A DNA stretch of 64,000 bases from Denitratimonas tolerans. Lineage in GTDB: Bacteria; Pseudomonadota; Gammaproteobacteria; Xanthomonadales; Xanthomonadaceae. The first letter of the stretch is position 1; the number at the start of each line of letters is the position of its first letter. Of the stretch, positions 1 through 9,450 are shown piece by piece. Both the position numbers and the translations under genes were made by a program. Location: contig NZ_JBBDHC010000005.1 of the NCBI RefSeq assembly GCF_037203605.1, forward strand, positions 62,001 to 126,000, written 5' to 3'. The notes beneath the pieces were generated by a model. The model was not told the origin of the DNA and searched no databases. It saw nothing but the letters and a program-made list of their open reading frames with translations.

Positions 1-1657
1 GGCGCTGGCGGTGGGCGATACGCGTGCGCTGGATGGTGACGACTGGCACGTGTTGCGCGCCACCGGGACCGCACACCTGATCGCGATTTCCGGGCTGCAC
101 GTCGGGCTGGTAGCCGGTTTTGGCGCGCTCCTGGTGCGCCTCCTGTACCGCCTGTTCCCGACCCTCGGGCTGCGGCTGCCGATGCCGCAGGCGGCGGCGC
201 TCGCGGCGCTGGCGATGGCCTCGGGCTACGCCGCGCTGGCCGGTTTCGCCCTGCCCACGGTGCGCACCCTGCTGATGATCGGCGCGGCCCTGCTGACCGT
301 ACTCCTGCGCCGGCGCTTCGACGCGGTGCAGTCCTTCGCGCTGGCGCTGATCGCGGTGCTGGCCGTCGATCCGCTGGCGGTGCTCGGTGCCGGGTTCTGG
401 CTTTCCTTCCTCGGCGTGGGCTGGTTGCTGTGGTGCCTGCCGCACGGCCCGCGGCGCTGGTGGCGCGCGCTGCTGTCGGCGCAGGGCGTGACCGCGCTGG
501 GCCTGCTGCCGCTGACGGTCTGGTTCTTCGGTCAGGCCTCGGTCGCCGGGCCGCTGTGCAACCTCGTGGCCGTGCCCTGGGTGAGCCTGGTGGTGGTACC
601 GGTGGCGCTGGCCGGCACCGCGCTCGAACTGCTGGTGGCCGGCGCGGGTACCTGGGCGTTCCGGCTTTCCGCCTGGCTGATGGAGCTTCTGTGGCGCGCG
701 CTGGAGCCGGTGGCCGGGCTGCACGGCGCGCTGGTCTACCTGCCCGAACCGGGCGCGTTCGCGTTCGTGCTGGCGCTGGCGGGCATCTTCTGGCTGCTTC
801 TGCCGCGCGGGATTCCCGGCAAGCCGCTGGCGGTCTTCCTGCTGCTGCCGCTGCTGTTGCCGGCGCGCGAGGAGCGCCCGCCGGACAGCATCGATCTCAC
901 CGTGTTCGATGTGGGACAAGGCTTGTCGGTGCTGGTGCAGACCGCACGCCACGCCGTGCTTTACGATGCCGGCCCGGCCTTTCCCGGCGGTCTGGACATG
1001 GGCGAAGCCGCCGTGGTGCCGGCGCTGCGCGCGCTGGGCGTTTCCAGCCTCGATCTTTTCATCGTGAGCCACGGTGACAACGATCACGCCGGCGGTGCCG
1101 ATGCGGTGCGGCGCGCGTACGCGCCGGCCCAAGTGCATTCCTCACGTGCGCGCCCGGAGGTGGGTGAAACCGCCTGCGAGGCCGGGCGCGAATGGCGCTT
1201 CGACGGCATCACGCTGCGCCTGCTGCATCCGCCCGAGCACTTCCCCTACCTCGGCAACGACAGCTCTTGCGTGCTGCGCATCGAGGACGCCAGCGGCAGC
1301 GCCCTGGCGCTTCTGCCCGGCGACATCGGCCAGCTGATCGAACAGCGCCTGGTGCGCGAACGCTCCGGGCAGCTGCCTGCGCCGCTGCTGGTGATGCCGC
1401 ACCACGGCAGCCGCAGCTCGTCCTCGGATGCCTTCATCGACGCGGTGGCGCCGCGGCTGGCGCTGATCGGCACGGGCTACCGCAACCGCTTCGGCCTGCC
1501 GCGCGAGGACGTGCTGGCGCGCTACCGCGAACGCGGGATCGCGCTGGCCGATACCGCGCAGGACGGCGCGCTGCGCCTGCGGATCGATGCATCCGGGCCG
1601 CAAAACGTGAGACGCGAACGCGATCGGCGCAGGCGCGTGTGGCGCGAGGGCGGCTAG
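1..1657 (+). CDS. comEC: DNA internalisation protein ComEC/Rec2, C-terminal part (gene cut by window edge)
   Basis: Inner-membrane channel protein of natural competence, through which single-stranded DNA passes into the cytoplasm. The frame is open from the first bases, so the true start lies outside the window; the first in-frame ATG (position 11) falls inside the channel domain. Seen: the competence-domain signature (HLIAISGLHVGLVAG) followed by a series of hydrophobic segments over the first ~290 residues, then a soluble metallo-beta-lactamase-like domain with SHGDNDHAGG and a second metal-binding motif MPHHGSRSSSS. Full-length ComEC is usually 700-850 residues, so roughly 200-300 are missing. 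It converges on sbcB with only 27 bases between the stops. Family assignment is firm; actual competence of this organism is inference. Confidence 0.93.
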   Translation, partial: ALAVGDTRALDGDDWHVLRATGTAHLIAISGLHVGLVAGFGALLVRLLYRLFPTLGLRLPMPQAAALAALAMASGYAALAGFALPTVRTLLMIGAALLTVLLRRRFDAVQSFALALIAVLAVDPLAVLGAGFWLSFLGVGWLLWCLPHGPRRWWRALLSAQGVTALGLLPLTVWFFGQASVAGPLCNLVAVPWVSLVVVPVALAGTALELLVAGAGTWAFRLSAWLMELLWRALEPVAGLHGALVYLPEPGAFAFVLALAGIFWLLLPRGIPGKPLAVFLLLPLLLPAREERPPDSIDLTVFDVGQGLSVLVQTARHAVLYDAGPAFPGGLDMGEAAVVPALRALGVSSLDLFIVSHGDNDHAGGADAVRRAYAPAQVHSSRARPEVGETACEAGREWRFDGITLRLLHPPEHFPYLGNDSSCVLRIEDASGSALALLPGDIGQLIEQRLVRERSGQLPAPLLVMPHHGSRSSSSDAFIDAVAPRLALIGTGYRNRFGLPREDVLARYRERGIALADTAQDGALRLRIDASGPQNVRRERDRRRRVWREGG

Positions 1658-1684
1658 CGGCCCGGGGCCGTGCGGCCGCCGCCA

Positions 1685-3124
1685 TCAGCCCTGCAGCGAT
1701 GCTTCGATCTCCTGCCCCCACGCCTCCAGCGCATCGAGGATCGCGTGGCTGCCGGTACCGGGTTCGGCGGTGGCGCGCAGCTGCAGGATCTCGGCGCGAT
1801 AGGACGCAAGGTCGTATTCGGAAAGGCCGCTGCCGGGCGCGAGGCGGTCGCTGCGGTACTGCTGCCAGCGCGCGTTTTCGGCAGGACCGAGCGCCTGCGG
1901 CCAGTTGCGGGCGCGATGGCGGAAGGCCAGCTCCTCGTAGCGCGGATCGCGGAAGCCGAAGCGGCCGCCGGGTGGCGAACGTCCACCGCTCTCGCGCACG
2001 CGGGCGAACAGCGCGGCATCGGCGGGGACCGGAAATCCGGCGTAAAGCGCAAGCTCCGGATCGTCCCGCCCGGTATCGGGGCGCGGTGCGCCGTAGACCG
2101 CACGCAGCTTGTCGGCCAGGTTCGGTGCCGCGCGCAGCCGCGCCGCGTAGTCGAGCTGGCGCGGAAGATCGATGCCGAACACCGCAAGCTGATCGGGGTT
2201 CAGATGGCGCAGTTCGACCAGGATCGGGGCGCGGTTGAGGTGGATTTCCTTGAGTCCGATGCGCGCAACCCCCTCGGGAAGATCGCCGCGCGGGGTGTAG
2301 AGGCGGTCGAGGATTTCGTCGGCGGCAAGCTCGAGCACCGGCGTCGGGTCGTCGTGCAGGTCGACGACGATGATGCGGTTGGCGATCTGCGGGTGCGGGC
2401 AAACCGGCAGCACCAGCCGCCCGCAGCCTTGCGCAGCGGGAAACCGCTGCGAGATGTGCAGCACCGGCGTCATGCCGGCGTAGTCGAGCAGGGCCGCGGC
2501 GCGGCGCTTGTCGCGCAGCGCGAGGGCGTAGTCGAACAGGCGTGCGTGTTCGGACTTGAGCCGTGCCGCCAGCGCGATGGTGGCTTCCACGTCCGAGAGC
2601 GCCTCGTGCGCGCGCTCGTGTACGAGGCCATTGGCGGCGGCCAGCTGCTCCAGCCGGAAGCTCGGCGCGCCGTCGTCGCGCAGCGGCCATTGGATGCCGT
2701 CGGGGCGCAGCGCGCGCGCCATCCGCACCGTGTCGATCAGATCCCAGCGCGAATTGCCGTTGCGCCACTCGCGCGCGTAGGGATCGAAAAAGTTGCGGTA
2801 GAAGAGGTGGCGGATGAACTCGTCATCGAAGCGGAAGCTGTTGTAGCCCGCCACGCAGGTGTCCGGCCGGCTCATTTCCTCGTGGATGCGTGTGGCGAAC
2901 TCGGCTTCCGGCACGCCGTCGGCGCGGGCCTGCTGCGGGGTGATGCCGGTGATCAGGCAGGCGCCGGGCGAGGGCAGGATGTCGTCGGACGGCTGGCAGA
3001 AGAAGCTCAGCGGCGTCTCGATCGGGCGCAGGTGCTCGTCGGTGCGGATCGCGGCGAACTGCGCGATGCGGCTGCGCCGCGCGTCGCGCCCGAAGGTTTC
3101 CAGGTCGTACCAGAGGAACTGCAT
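1685..3124 (-). CDS. sbcB: exodeoxyribonuclease I
   Basis: A 3'-to-5' single-strand DNA exonuclease acting in mismatch repair and in RecBCD/RecF recombination control. The 479-residue product matches the usual ExoI length (~475). The N-terminus carries the DEDDh exonuclease motif I (YDLETFG, acidic residues D7 and E9). Further in, the stretch around VAGYNSFRFDDEFIRHLFYRNFFDPY is typical of ExoI, and the C-terminal half carries the SH3-like and helical ExoI region. Its ATG overlaps the stop of the upstream GGDEF/EAL gene by one base (TGATG on the minus strand), so the two are probably translationally coupled, although no functional link is obvious. Confidence 0.94.
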   Translation of the reverse strand: MQFLWYDLETFGRDARRSRIAQFAAIRTDEHLRPIETPLSFFCQPSDDILPSPGACLITGITPQQARADGVPEAEFATRIHEEMSRPDTCVAGYNSFRFDDEFIRHLFYRNFFDPYAREWRNGNSRWDLIDTVRMARALRPDGIQWPLRDDGAPSFRLEQLAAANGLVHERAHEALSDVEATIALAARLKSEHARLFDYALALRDKRRAAALLDYAGMTPVLHISQRFPAAQGCGRLVLPVCPHPQIANRIIVVDLHDDPTPVLELAADEILDRLYTPRGDLPEGVARIGLKEIHLNRAPILVELRHLNPDQLAVFGIDLPRQLDYAARLRAAPNLADKLRAVYGAPRPDTGRDDPELALYAGFPVPADAALFARVRESGGRSPPGGRFGFRDPRYEELAFRHRARNWPQALGPAENARWQQYRSDRLAPGSGLSEYDLASYRAEILQLRATAEPGTGSHAILDALEAWGQEIEASLQG

Positions 3125-5766
3125 CAGCGCCGCGCTGCCGGGGCGATGGGGACCACCTTGTCCGCCGCCGCCAGCCGCGCGGGCGGTGCCGCGACGGCGA
3201 GTTCAGCCGCCCGCGCCTCGCCGGCCACCGCGCTGGGCACCTGCGGCAGAAGCTGCAGGCGCGGATGCCCGATGGCGTTGCCCTGGGCGTAGTTGACGCC
3301 GCATTCGTGCAGCACGCGCAGGGTTTCAAGGCTTTCGACCCACTCGGCCACGGTGCGCTTGCCGGTGACCTCGGCGATGCTGGCCAGGGCCGCGATCACG
3401 GTGCGGTCGAGCGGGTCGTCGGGCAGGCCGTGCACGATGGATCCATCGATCTTGAGGATATCGGCGTCGAGCTCGCGCACGTAGGCGAAGGTCGAGAATC
3501 CGGTGCCGAAGTCATCGATCGCGATGCGGCAGCCGAGCTGGCGCAGGCGCGTGAGCAGCGCCTTCACTCCGACGATGTCGGCCAGGGTTCCCGATTCGGT
3601 GATTTCGAAGACCAGCGCCTCGGGGTCGACGTCGTGCCGCACCAGGCAGTCGGTGACGAAGTCGGCCAGCGACACGTCGGCCAGGCTGTCGGCAGAGAGG
3701 TTGACCGTGAGCGCGATCCGGCGATGGTGCCCGCGGACCTCCTGCAGAGCGCGGACCGCGCGGTGGATCACCCAGCGGTCGATCTCGGCCATCAGGCCGA
3801 AGCGCTCGGCCGAGGGCAGGAAGCGCTTGGGCAGGATCAGGTCGCCATCGGCCCCGCGCAGGCGCAGCAGCGCCTCGTACAGCGCCGGCTCGTCCGGGTT
3901 GCGCAGGAACTGCCGTTGCCACAGGTCCGACGCCGGCTGTTCGCCGGTTTCATGTTCGATCCCCGCCAGCGGCACGATCGGCTGGAACACCAGTTCGAAG
4001 CGGTCCTGCACGAGCGCTTCCTGCAGCCGTGCCGACCAGCCCAGTTCCTCGGTCATCGAGTTGATGTCGTCGAGCTGCGGATCGAACACATAGCAGCGCG
4101 CGCGTCCGGAGGTCTTGGAGCGGTAGCAGGCGAGGTCGGCCTGGGCCATCGCCGCTTCCGGCGAGGTCGTGGTGCCGCTGATCGAGGTTGCGCCGATCGA
4201 AAGCGTGATGCGGTAGGTCTTGCCGCGGTGGCTGAACGGTGCCGTGCAGGCCGCCGTGCGGATGCTGTCGGCCAGTGCCGCGATGCCTTCGGGCAGCACG
4301 TTGCGCAGCAGGATGGCGTACTCGTCGCCACCCATGCGGGCGATCTGGTCGCCGGGGCGAAGCTGGGCGCGGATGCGTTTGCTCACCTCCACCAGCAGCT
4401 CGTCGCCGGCGCTGTGGCCGGCGGTGTCGTTGATGTACTTGAAGCGGTCCAGATCGATGAACAGCAGCGCGCCGTTTTCGTCCTGTTGGCGCAGGCGCTG
4501 CAGCTCCACCCCGAGCTGGCGTTCGAACCAGGCGCGGTTGTGCAGCTGGGTGAGGCTGTCGTGTTCGGCCTGCCAGCGCAGCTGTTCCTCCAGCTTGCGC
4601 TGCGCCGAAACATCGCGGAAGGCCACCACCGAGCCGCGCCGCGCGCCGTCGACGTGCAGCGGATAGACCGTGCCTTCCACCGGAATCGGCAGGCGCGAGG
4701 CGGTCCAGAAGATGGACTGCCAGTGCGGCAGGCTGGTGCCGTCGCTGTAGCAGCGGGCCAGCGGCCCGGGCTCGTCCGGATTCCATCGCCCCGAAGAGCC
4801 CGGATGGATGCATTCGGCCGCAAGGCTGCCAATCAGCGGGCGCGCGTCGGCGTGGCCAAGAATCTGCACGGCGGCCGGGTTGATGAAGAGGATGGTGCCG
4901 TCGTTGTCGACCCCGAAGACGCCGTCGCCCACCGCCGCGAGGATGCCCTCCAGGCGACGGCGCTCGGCGTCGATCGCCTTGCGGTCCTGGACCGAGCGGG
5001 CGAGCGAGGCCAGGCGCGCGAGGAAGAGGTCGCGGGTCTCGCTCTTGAACAGGCACTCCACCGCGCCGGAGGCCAGCGACTCCACGATCACTTCGTCGGA
5101 ATAGGTGCCGGTGATGATGGCCGACAGGATGTGCCGGGTTTGCGGATGATGCTGCAGTGCGGCGATCAGCGAGGGGCCATTCTCGCCCGGCATGAAGTAG
5201 TCGATGATCGCGATGTCGAACGGCTTCGCCAGCGCCAGCCTGAGGCCATCGGCCGCGCTGTTGGCCGCTTCCACGATGTAGCCGTGGTTTCGCATCAGCT
5301 TCACGAAGGCGGTGCGCACCGTCGGCGAATCGTCCACCAGCAGCACGCGCTGCGGGCTTTGCGGCCGCGTCGCGGGTGTCGCCAGCACGTGCTGGTCACC
5401 GGCATGTTCGATCTGGCGGGTGATGTGGGTGTAGTCGCTCCAGCTCAGGAGCGAGGTGCGCGCGCGCGTCATGCGCCATTGCGCGATCGCCTCGCTGCCC
5501 TCGTCGGCGAACACCACCACCGGGACGTGCTGCAGGTTCTCGGCGTGCAGCAGCTCGCGCAGGTCCTGCTCGTCGGGGGTGAGCAGCTCCGGCCAGCCGA
5601 GCACGACCGCCTCGATGCTCAGGCCGCGGGCGTGCGCGTGGCGGAGCAGCTCGCAGCAGGCCAGGGTCGAGCCCGGTGCGTGCACGTCCCAGCCCTTTTG
5701 CGTCAACAGTGCCGCCAGCGCGCGCCGGCGCGTGGGCGAGGATTCGGCCACCAGTATGGATTTCAT
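3124..5766 (-). CDS. dual-receiver PAS-GGDEF-EAL protein (c-di-GMP synthesis/degradation)
   Basis: An 880-residue cytoplasmic signalling protein. Order seen: an N-terminal receiver-like domain (1-~125) whose phospho-acceptor position reads VLGWPEL with no aspartate, so it looks like a pseudo-receiver; a second receiver (~140-265) with LLVDDSPTVR, an acceptor Asp in IAIIDYFMPG and a conserved FKS lysine; a PAS domain; a GGDEF domain with GGDEY; and an EAL domain with EALLR, VNLSADS, FEITESG and IAIDDFGTGFS. The final EAL motifs are VAEWVES and YAQGNAIGHP, slightly divergent but compatible with phosphodiesterase activity. The ATG at 5766 is chosen because the longer frame (to 5901) would run into the stop region of the upstream traB-like gene. 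No membrane segment is seen. Which activity dominates cannot be told from sequence. Confidence 0.9.
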   Translation of the reverse strand: MKSILVAESSPTRRRALAALLTQKGWDVHAPGSTLACCELLRHAHARGLSIEAVVLGWPELLTPDEQDLRELLHAENLQHVPVVVFADEGSEAIAQWRMTRARTSLLSWSDYTHITRQIEHAGDQHVLATPATRPQSPQRVLLVDDSPTVRTAFVKLMRNHGYIVEAANSAADGLRLALAKPFDIAIIDYFMPGENGPSLIAALQHHPQTRHILSAIITGTYSDEVIVESLASGAVECLFKSETRDLFLARLASLARSVQDRKAIDAERRRLEGILAAVGDGVFGVDNDGTILFINPAAVQILGHADARPLIGSLAAECIHPGSSGRWNPDEPGPLARCYSDGTSLPHWQSIFWTASRLPIPVEGTVYPLHVDGARRGSVVAFRDVSAQRKLEEQLRWQAEHDSLTQLHNRAWFERQLGVELQRLRQQDENGALLFIDLDRFKYINDTAGHSAGDELLVEVSKRIRAQLRPGDQIARMGGDEYAILLRNVLPEGIAALADSIRTAACTAPFSHRGKTYRITLSIGATSISGTTTSPEAAMAQADLACYRSKTSGRARCYVFDPQLDDINSMTEELGWSARLQEALVQDRFELVFQPIVPLAGIEHETGEQPASDLWQRQFLRNPDEPALYEALLRLRGADGDLILPKRFLPSAERFGLMAEIDRWVIHRAVRALQEVRGHHRRIALTVNLSADSLADVSLADFVTDCLVRHDVDPEALVFEITESGTLADIVGVKALLTRLRQLGCRIAIDDFGTGFSTFAYVRELDADILKIDGSIVHGLPDDPLDRTVIAALASIAEVTGKRTVAEWVESLETLRVLHECGVNYAQGNAIGHPRLQLLPQVPSAVAGEARAAELAVAAPPARLAAADKVVPIAPAARR

Positions 5767-5792
5767 TCCCCACGCCCCCAGCAGCGGGCGGG

Positions 5793-7046
5793 TCAGAACA
5801 CCTGCTTGATCATGTTCCAGCCCGCGAGATAGACCCCCACGACGGTACCCAGGTTGGTCAGGAAAAAATTGACGAATACCCGCGATACGCGGTTTCGCCA
5901 CCAGCCACCGAGGGTGCCGACATCATCGCGCAGTTTGGCGAAGTCCGCGACTTTGGGCCGCCGCAGCGAGGCTTCCACCCAGGCGCTGGCCATGCCGGAG
6001 GACAGCGCCGGATGGAACGGGGTCAGCGGAGAAATCAGGAACGCGACCAGCACGCTGAGCGGATGGCCGGCCGCCGCAATGCAGCCGATGGCCCCGCCGA
6101 TGCCGGTCAGCAGCACCCAGCGCAGCACGAATTCGCCGCCCACGTCGCTGCCCTGCAGGAATCCCCAGGCGAATCCGCCCAGCACGAACACCGTCAGCGC
6201 CGCCCCGATCCACGTTCCCCACGGCTTGGGCCGCGGCACTTCCTTCAGCGCGGCGATCTCCCGCGCTGGCTCGGCTGCTTCCTCGCGCAGGTAGTTCGAC
6301 AGGCCGGCGAGGTGGCCCGCGCCCACCACGGCGAGCACGCGCGCGCCGGGTTTTGGTGCGAAACGTGCCTCGTCGCGCAGGCTCGCGGCCATGTAGCGGT
6401 CGCGTTCGTCGATCAGGGCGCGATACAGCGTCTCATCGCGCTGGGCAAACTCGTGGAAGCTGCTTTCCAGGATGTCGCCCTGCTTGAGGCGCTCGATCTC
6501 GGCCTCGTCCACCTCGTTTGAGGCGATCAGGCTGACCGCCAGACCGCTCATCAGCGTCATTTTGCGCCAGAAACCGACTGCGGCGTAGGTGCGGCGCAGG
6601 GTGAGGCCGATATCGCGGTCGATGCACCACAGCGGCAGGTTCTGTTCGCCCGCCGCCTCGATCGCCGCGCGCATTTCGGCACCCGGTTCCACGCCCAGTT
6701 GTTCGGCCAGCCGGCGCTGATAGGACGACAGCGCCAGGTTGGCGGTGACCAGCCCGATCTTGCCCTGCCGGATCACCTGGAAGATGTCCAGGCGCGAGAA
6801 TGCATCCGGATCGGTCAGGGCGCGATGGCGTGCGTCGCACAGCTCCACCGCGACCGCATCGAAGCGGCCTTGCGCCAGCAGCGCGCGCACCGCCTCGACG
6901 CTCGCGCGCGAGACGTGCGCGGTGCCCAGCAGGGTGTAGTGGATGCCGTCGCGCTCGACTTCTACGATGGGCTGGCCTGCGAGCGGATCAGCTGCTGGTT
7001 CCACATTGGCCGCTTCGGTGGTTTCAGTGTTGGGAAGATCGTTCAT
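5793..7046 (-). CDS. TraB-family membrane protein (TraB/PrgY type)
   Basis: A 417-residue product. The N-terminal ~240 residues form the TraB domain: it opens with the TLLGTAHVSRASVEAV motif, contains CDARHRAL, and later VVGAGHLAGL; such GTAH and GAGH motifs are shared with Tiki/GumN-like metalloprotease folds. The C-terminal ~150 residues contain several hydrophobic segments, consistent with an integral inner-membrane tail. Named after the enterococcal pheromone-shutdown protein TraB/PrgY; bacterial chromosomal homologues have no established role. The start is set at MNDLPN because coding signal upstream is absent and aguB ends 10 bases away. Probably cotranscribed with aguA-aguB on the minus strand. 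Confidence 0.85.
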   Translation of the reverse strand: MNDLPNTETTEAANVEPAADPLAGQPIVEVERDGIHYTLLGTAHVSRASVEAVRALLAQGRFDAVAVELCDARHRALTDPDAFSRLDIFQVIRQGKIGLVTANLALSSYQRRLAEQLGVEPGAEMRAAIEAAGEQNLPLWCIDRDIGLTLRRTYAAVGFWRKMTLMSGLAVSLIASNEVDEAEIERLKQGDILESSFHEFAQRDETLYRALIDERDRYMAASLRDEARFAPKPGARVLAVVGAGHLAGLSNYLREEAAEPAREIAALKEVPRPKPWGTWIGAALTVFVLGGFAWGFLQGSDVGGEFVLRWVLLTGIGGAIGCIAAAGHPLSVLVAFLISPLTPFHPALSSGMASAWVEASLRRPKVADFAKLRDDVGTLGGWWRNRVSRVFVNFFLTNLGTVVGVYLAGWNMIKQVF

Positions 7047-7056
7047 CGACAAGGGT

Positions 7057-7944
7057 TCAGTCGCGGTAGCGGCGCAGCAGGTCGGCGTAGGCGTCGATGC
7101 GGCGGTCGCGCAGGAACGGCCAGATGCGGCGGACCGACTCGCTGCGCGCGAGGTCCACGTCGCAGACCAGCAGGGCCGGCTCGGTCCCGACCTGCGCCAG
7201 GAATTCGCCCTGCGGTCCGAGAGCGTGACTGTGGCCCCAGAAGTCGATGCCGGCAGCGCCCAGCGGGGACGGCTCGTGGCCGACGCGGTTGCAGCTGAGC
7301 ACCGGCAGCCCGTTGGCGACGGCGTGGCCGCGGTGGCTGAGGATCCAGGCATCGCGCTGGCGGGTCTTTTCCGCCGGCGCGTCGTCCGGATCCCAGCCGA
7401 TGGCGGTGGGATAGAGCAGGAGGTCGGCACCGGCCAAGGCCATCAGCCGCGCGGCTTCCGGGTACCACTGGTCCCAGCACACCAGCACGCCGAGGCGGCC
7501 GACCGAGGTGTCGATGGGCTCGAAGCCGAGGTCGCCGGGCGTGAAATAGAACTTCTCGTAGAACCCCGGATCGTCGGGAATGTGCATCTTGCGGTAGCGC
7601 CCGACCAGGCGGCCGTCGCTTTCCAGCACCACCGCGGTGTTGTGGTAGAGGCCGGGCGCGCGGCGCTCGAACAGCGAGGCGACGATCACCACGCCGTGAC
7701 GCCGCGCCAGCGCGCCCAGGCGCGCGGTGCTGGGGCCGGGGATCGGCTCGGCGCGATCGAATTCGTCGACCGATTCGTGCTGGCAGAAGTAGGGGCCGTT
7801 GTGCAGCTCCTGCAAAAGGACCAGGCGCGCACCGGCGGCAGCGGCCTCGGCCACGCGGGTTTCGATCAGGGTGAGGTTGGCGTCGGCCTCGCCCTGGTTG
7901 CGCTCCTGCACCAGGGCCACGCGCAGCGTGCGGGGATCAGGCAT
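7057..7944 (-). CDS. aguB: N-carbamoylputrescine amidase
   Basis: Nitrilase-superfamily amidohydrolase converting N-carbamoylputrescine to putrescine, CO2 and ammonia, the last step of the agmatine route. The 295-residue protein has the catalytic triad in order: E46 (LVLLQELHNG), K119 (RYRKMHIPDD) and C156 (VLVCWDQWYPE). The subfamily-typical GFYEKFYF and the substrate-loop TAIGW are present. Its ATG lies inside the end of aguA (8-base overlap), so the two enzymes are coupled and the pathway is contiguous. Family call is strong. Confidence 0.94.
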   Translation of the reverse strand: MPDPRTLRVALVQERNQGEADANLTLIETRVAEAAAAGARLVLLQELHNGPYFCQHESVDEFDRAEPIPGPSTARLGALARRHGVVIVASLFERRAPGLYHNTAVVLESDGRLVGRYRKMHIPDDPGFYEKFYFTPGDLGFEPIDTSVGRLGVLVCWDQWYPEAARLMALAGADLLLYPTAIGWDPDDAPAEKTRQRDAWILSHRGHAVANGLPVLSCNRVGHEPSPLGAAGIDFWGHSHALGPQGEFLAQVGTEPALLVCDVDLARSESVRRIWPFLRDRRIDAYADLLRRYRD

Positions 7945-8974
7945 CGGACAAGGCTCCTTGCGGGATCTGCATGGTGAGGCAGTGCAGGCTGCCGTTCTGC
8001 CAGATCAGCGCGCGGCAGGGCACGGGGATGATCCGGCGGTCGGGAAAGGCATCGGCCAGCACCGCCGCGGCGGCGACATCGGCCGGATCGTCGTAGGCGG
8101 GCACCAGCACGGCACCGTTGATGATGAGGAAGTTGGCGTAGGACGCGGCCAGCCGACGCCCCGCATCCAGCACCGGGCGCGGCCAGGGCAGCGGGAAGAG
8201 GCGATAGGGGCGTCCGTCGACGGTGCGCAGTTCGGCCAGTTCGGCGGCCATGGCGGCCAGTTCGGCGTGGTGCGCGTCGGCGCGGTCATCGCAGGCCTGG
8301 AAGACGATGGCGTCATCGGGTGCCAGCCGCGCCAGCGTGTCGATGTGGGCGTCGGTGTCGTCGCCTTCCAGATACCCGTGCTCCAGCCACAGCACGCGCT
8401 GCTGGCGCAGTTCGGTGCGCAGCACTTCGCTCACCTGCACGCGGGTCAGCCGTGGGTGGCGCTTGGACAGGCAGCGCCAGGTGCTCAAGAGCGTGCCGCG
8501 GCCGTCGGTCTCGATGGCGCCACCCTCCAGCGCAAAGTCGATCCGTTCGATCCGCGCCGCATCCAGTACACCGCGCGCCGCCAGCCCCGCGATCAGCGCG
8601 TCATCGCGGCTGGCCCCGAACTTTCCGCCCCAGCCGGTGAAGCGGAAGTCGAGGAAACGCGGCGCGCCGGCCGCATCGCGCAGGGTGATCGGACCTGAAT
8701 CGCGCAGCCAGGTGTCGTCGTACTCGATCTCGATGAACCGCACGCGCTCCAGCGGCACGCCGGCGGCGGCGAGCAGGCCGCGCGCGCGCTGCGCCACGCC
8801 GCCATCGGCCGCGCACAGCAGCACGGGTTCGAAGCGCGCGATGGCGCCGACCAGCGCGACAAACGTCGCTTCCACCGATGCCAGGCGCTCGGCCCAGTCG
8901 GTCCCGGCGTGTGGCCATGCCAGCAGCACGGCATCCTGCGGCTCCCATTCGGCGGGAAAGCGCCAGTCGGGCAT
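7937..8974 (-). CDS. aguA: agmatine deiminase
   Basis: Hydrolyses agmatine to N-carbamoylputrescine plus ammonia; a member of the peptidyl-arginine-deiminase-like (PF04371) family. The 345-residue product begins MPDWRFPAEWEPQ, contains DDTWLRDSGP and the GGAIETDGRGT motif, and ends with the nucleophile motif GSLHCLTMQIP. The inner ATG at 8974 fits family starts and has purine-rich GGAGCG-type sequence upstream; an upstream in-frame start at 9004 would add ten residues without similarity. Paired with the overlapping aguB, this gives putrescine from arginine-derived agmatine. No speA or regulator gene of the aguR type is nearby. Confidence 0.94.
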   Translation of the reverse strand: MPDWRFPAEWEPQDAVLLAWPHAGTDWAERLASVEATFVALVGAIARFEPVLLCAADGGVAQRARGLLAAAGVPLERVRFIEIEYDDTWLRDSGPITLRDAAGAPRFLDFRFTGWGGKFGASRDDALIAGLAARGVLDAARIERIDFALEGGAIETDGRGTLLSTWRCLSKRHPRLTRVQVSEVLRTELRQQRVLWLEHGYLEGDDTDAHIDTLARLAPDDAIVFQACDDRADAHHAELAAMAAELAELRTVDGRPYRLFPLPWPRPVLDAGRRLAASYANFLIINGAVLVPAYDDPADVAAAAVLADAFPDRRIIPVPCRALIWQNGSLHCLTMQIPQGALSDA

Positions 8975-9082
8975 GAAACGCTCCTTGCAAAACGACGAGA
9001 CCACGGGCGGCGTGCCCGTGGCCTCGAGAAGATCCGTCGGCCCCGCGCCACGACGCGGCGCCAGCCCGCAATGATAGCGGAC

Positions 9083-9430
9083 TTACTCGACCGGCTTGGG
9101 GCCGATTTCGCCGGGAGCCGCCTGGCGCAGCACCACGTCGATGACGTGCGAGTTCTCGAAGTAAACGGTGAACTGCGGGTAGACCCAGCGGTGGATGACC
9201 GGCCATTGCGGCTGCTGGCCGCCGCGCGGTTCGAGCTTCTGGTCCGGCGCGCCGAACTGGGCCTCGACCTTGCCCATGCTGGTGCCCCGCTTCGGGCCGT
9301 CCATCGCCTTGCCGGCAGCGGCACGGTCGATCAGCAGGGTGTCGGCGCGCGACTGTTGCGCCAGCGCCGGGGCGGACGCCAGAAGGGCGATGACTGCAAT
9401 GGCAGCGGAAAGCAGGAACGAACGGTTCAT
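9083..9430 (-). CDS. small secreted protein of unknown function, possible BamE/SmpA-like fold
   Basis: 115 residues with a clear cleavable signal peptide (MNRSFLL, hydrophobic core, ALAQQ). The mature part has the pattern G-T-S-M-G-K-V-E-x-x-F-G-A-P followed by W-V-Y-P-x-F-T-V-Y-F-E-x-S-x-V-I-D-V, which resembles the GxSxxxVxxxxGxP...W.Y....f.F...v layout of BamE/SmpA-like periplasmic proteins; that resemblance is inference. No lipobox cysteine is present, so it would be free in the periplasm rather than a lipoprotein. It is a single-gene unit with its own promoter-like element upstream (9451-9479). Confidence 0.7.
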   Translation of the reverse strand: MNRSFLLSAAIAVIALLASAPALAQQSRADTLLIDRAAAGKAMDGPKRGTSMGKVEAQFGAPDQKLEPRGGQQPQWPVIHRWVYPQFTVYFENSHVIDVVLRQAAPGEIGPKPVE

Positions 9431-9450
9431 GGGAGGCTCCGGATCGCGGC

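Noticed and set aside
3265..5832. Long open frame on the plus strand opposite the GGDEF/EAL gene
   Set aside because: It mirrors the coding strand of a clear protein family; the translation is low-complexity Arg/Ala/Gly/Val without domains. High GC makes such antisense frames common here.
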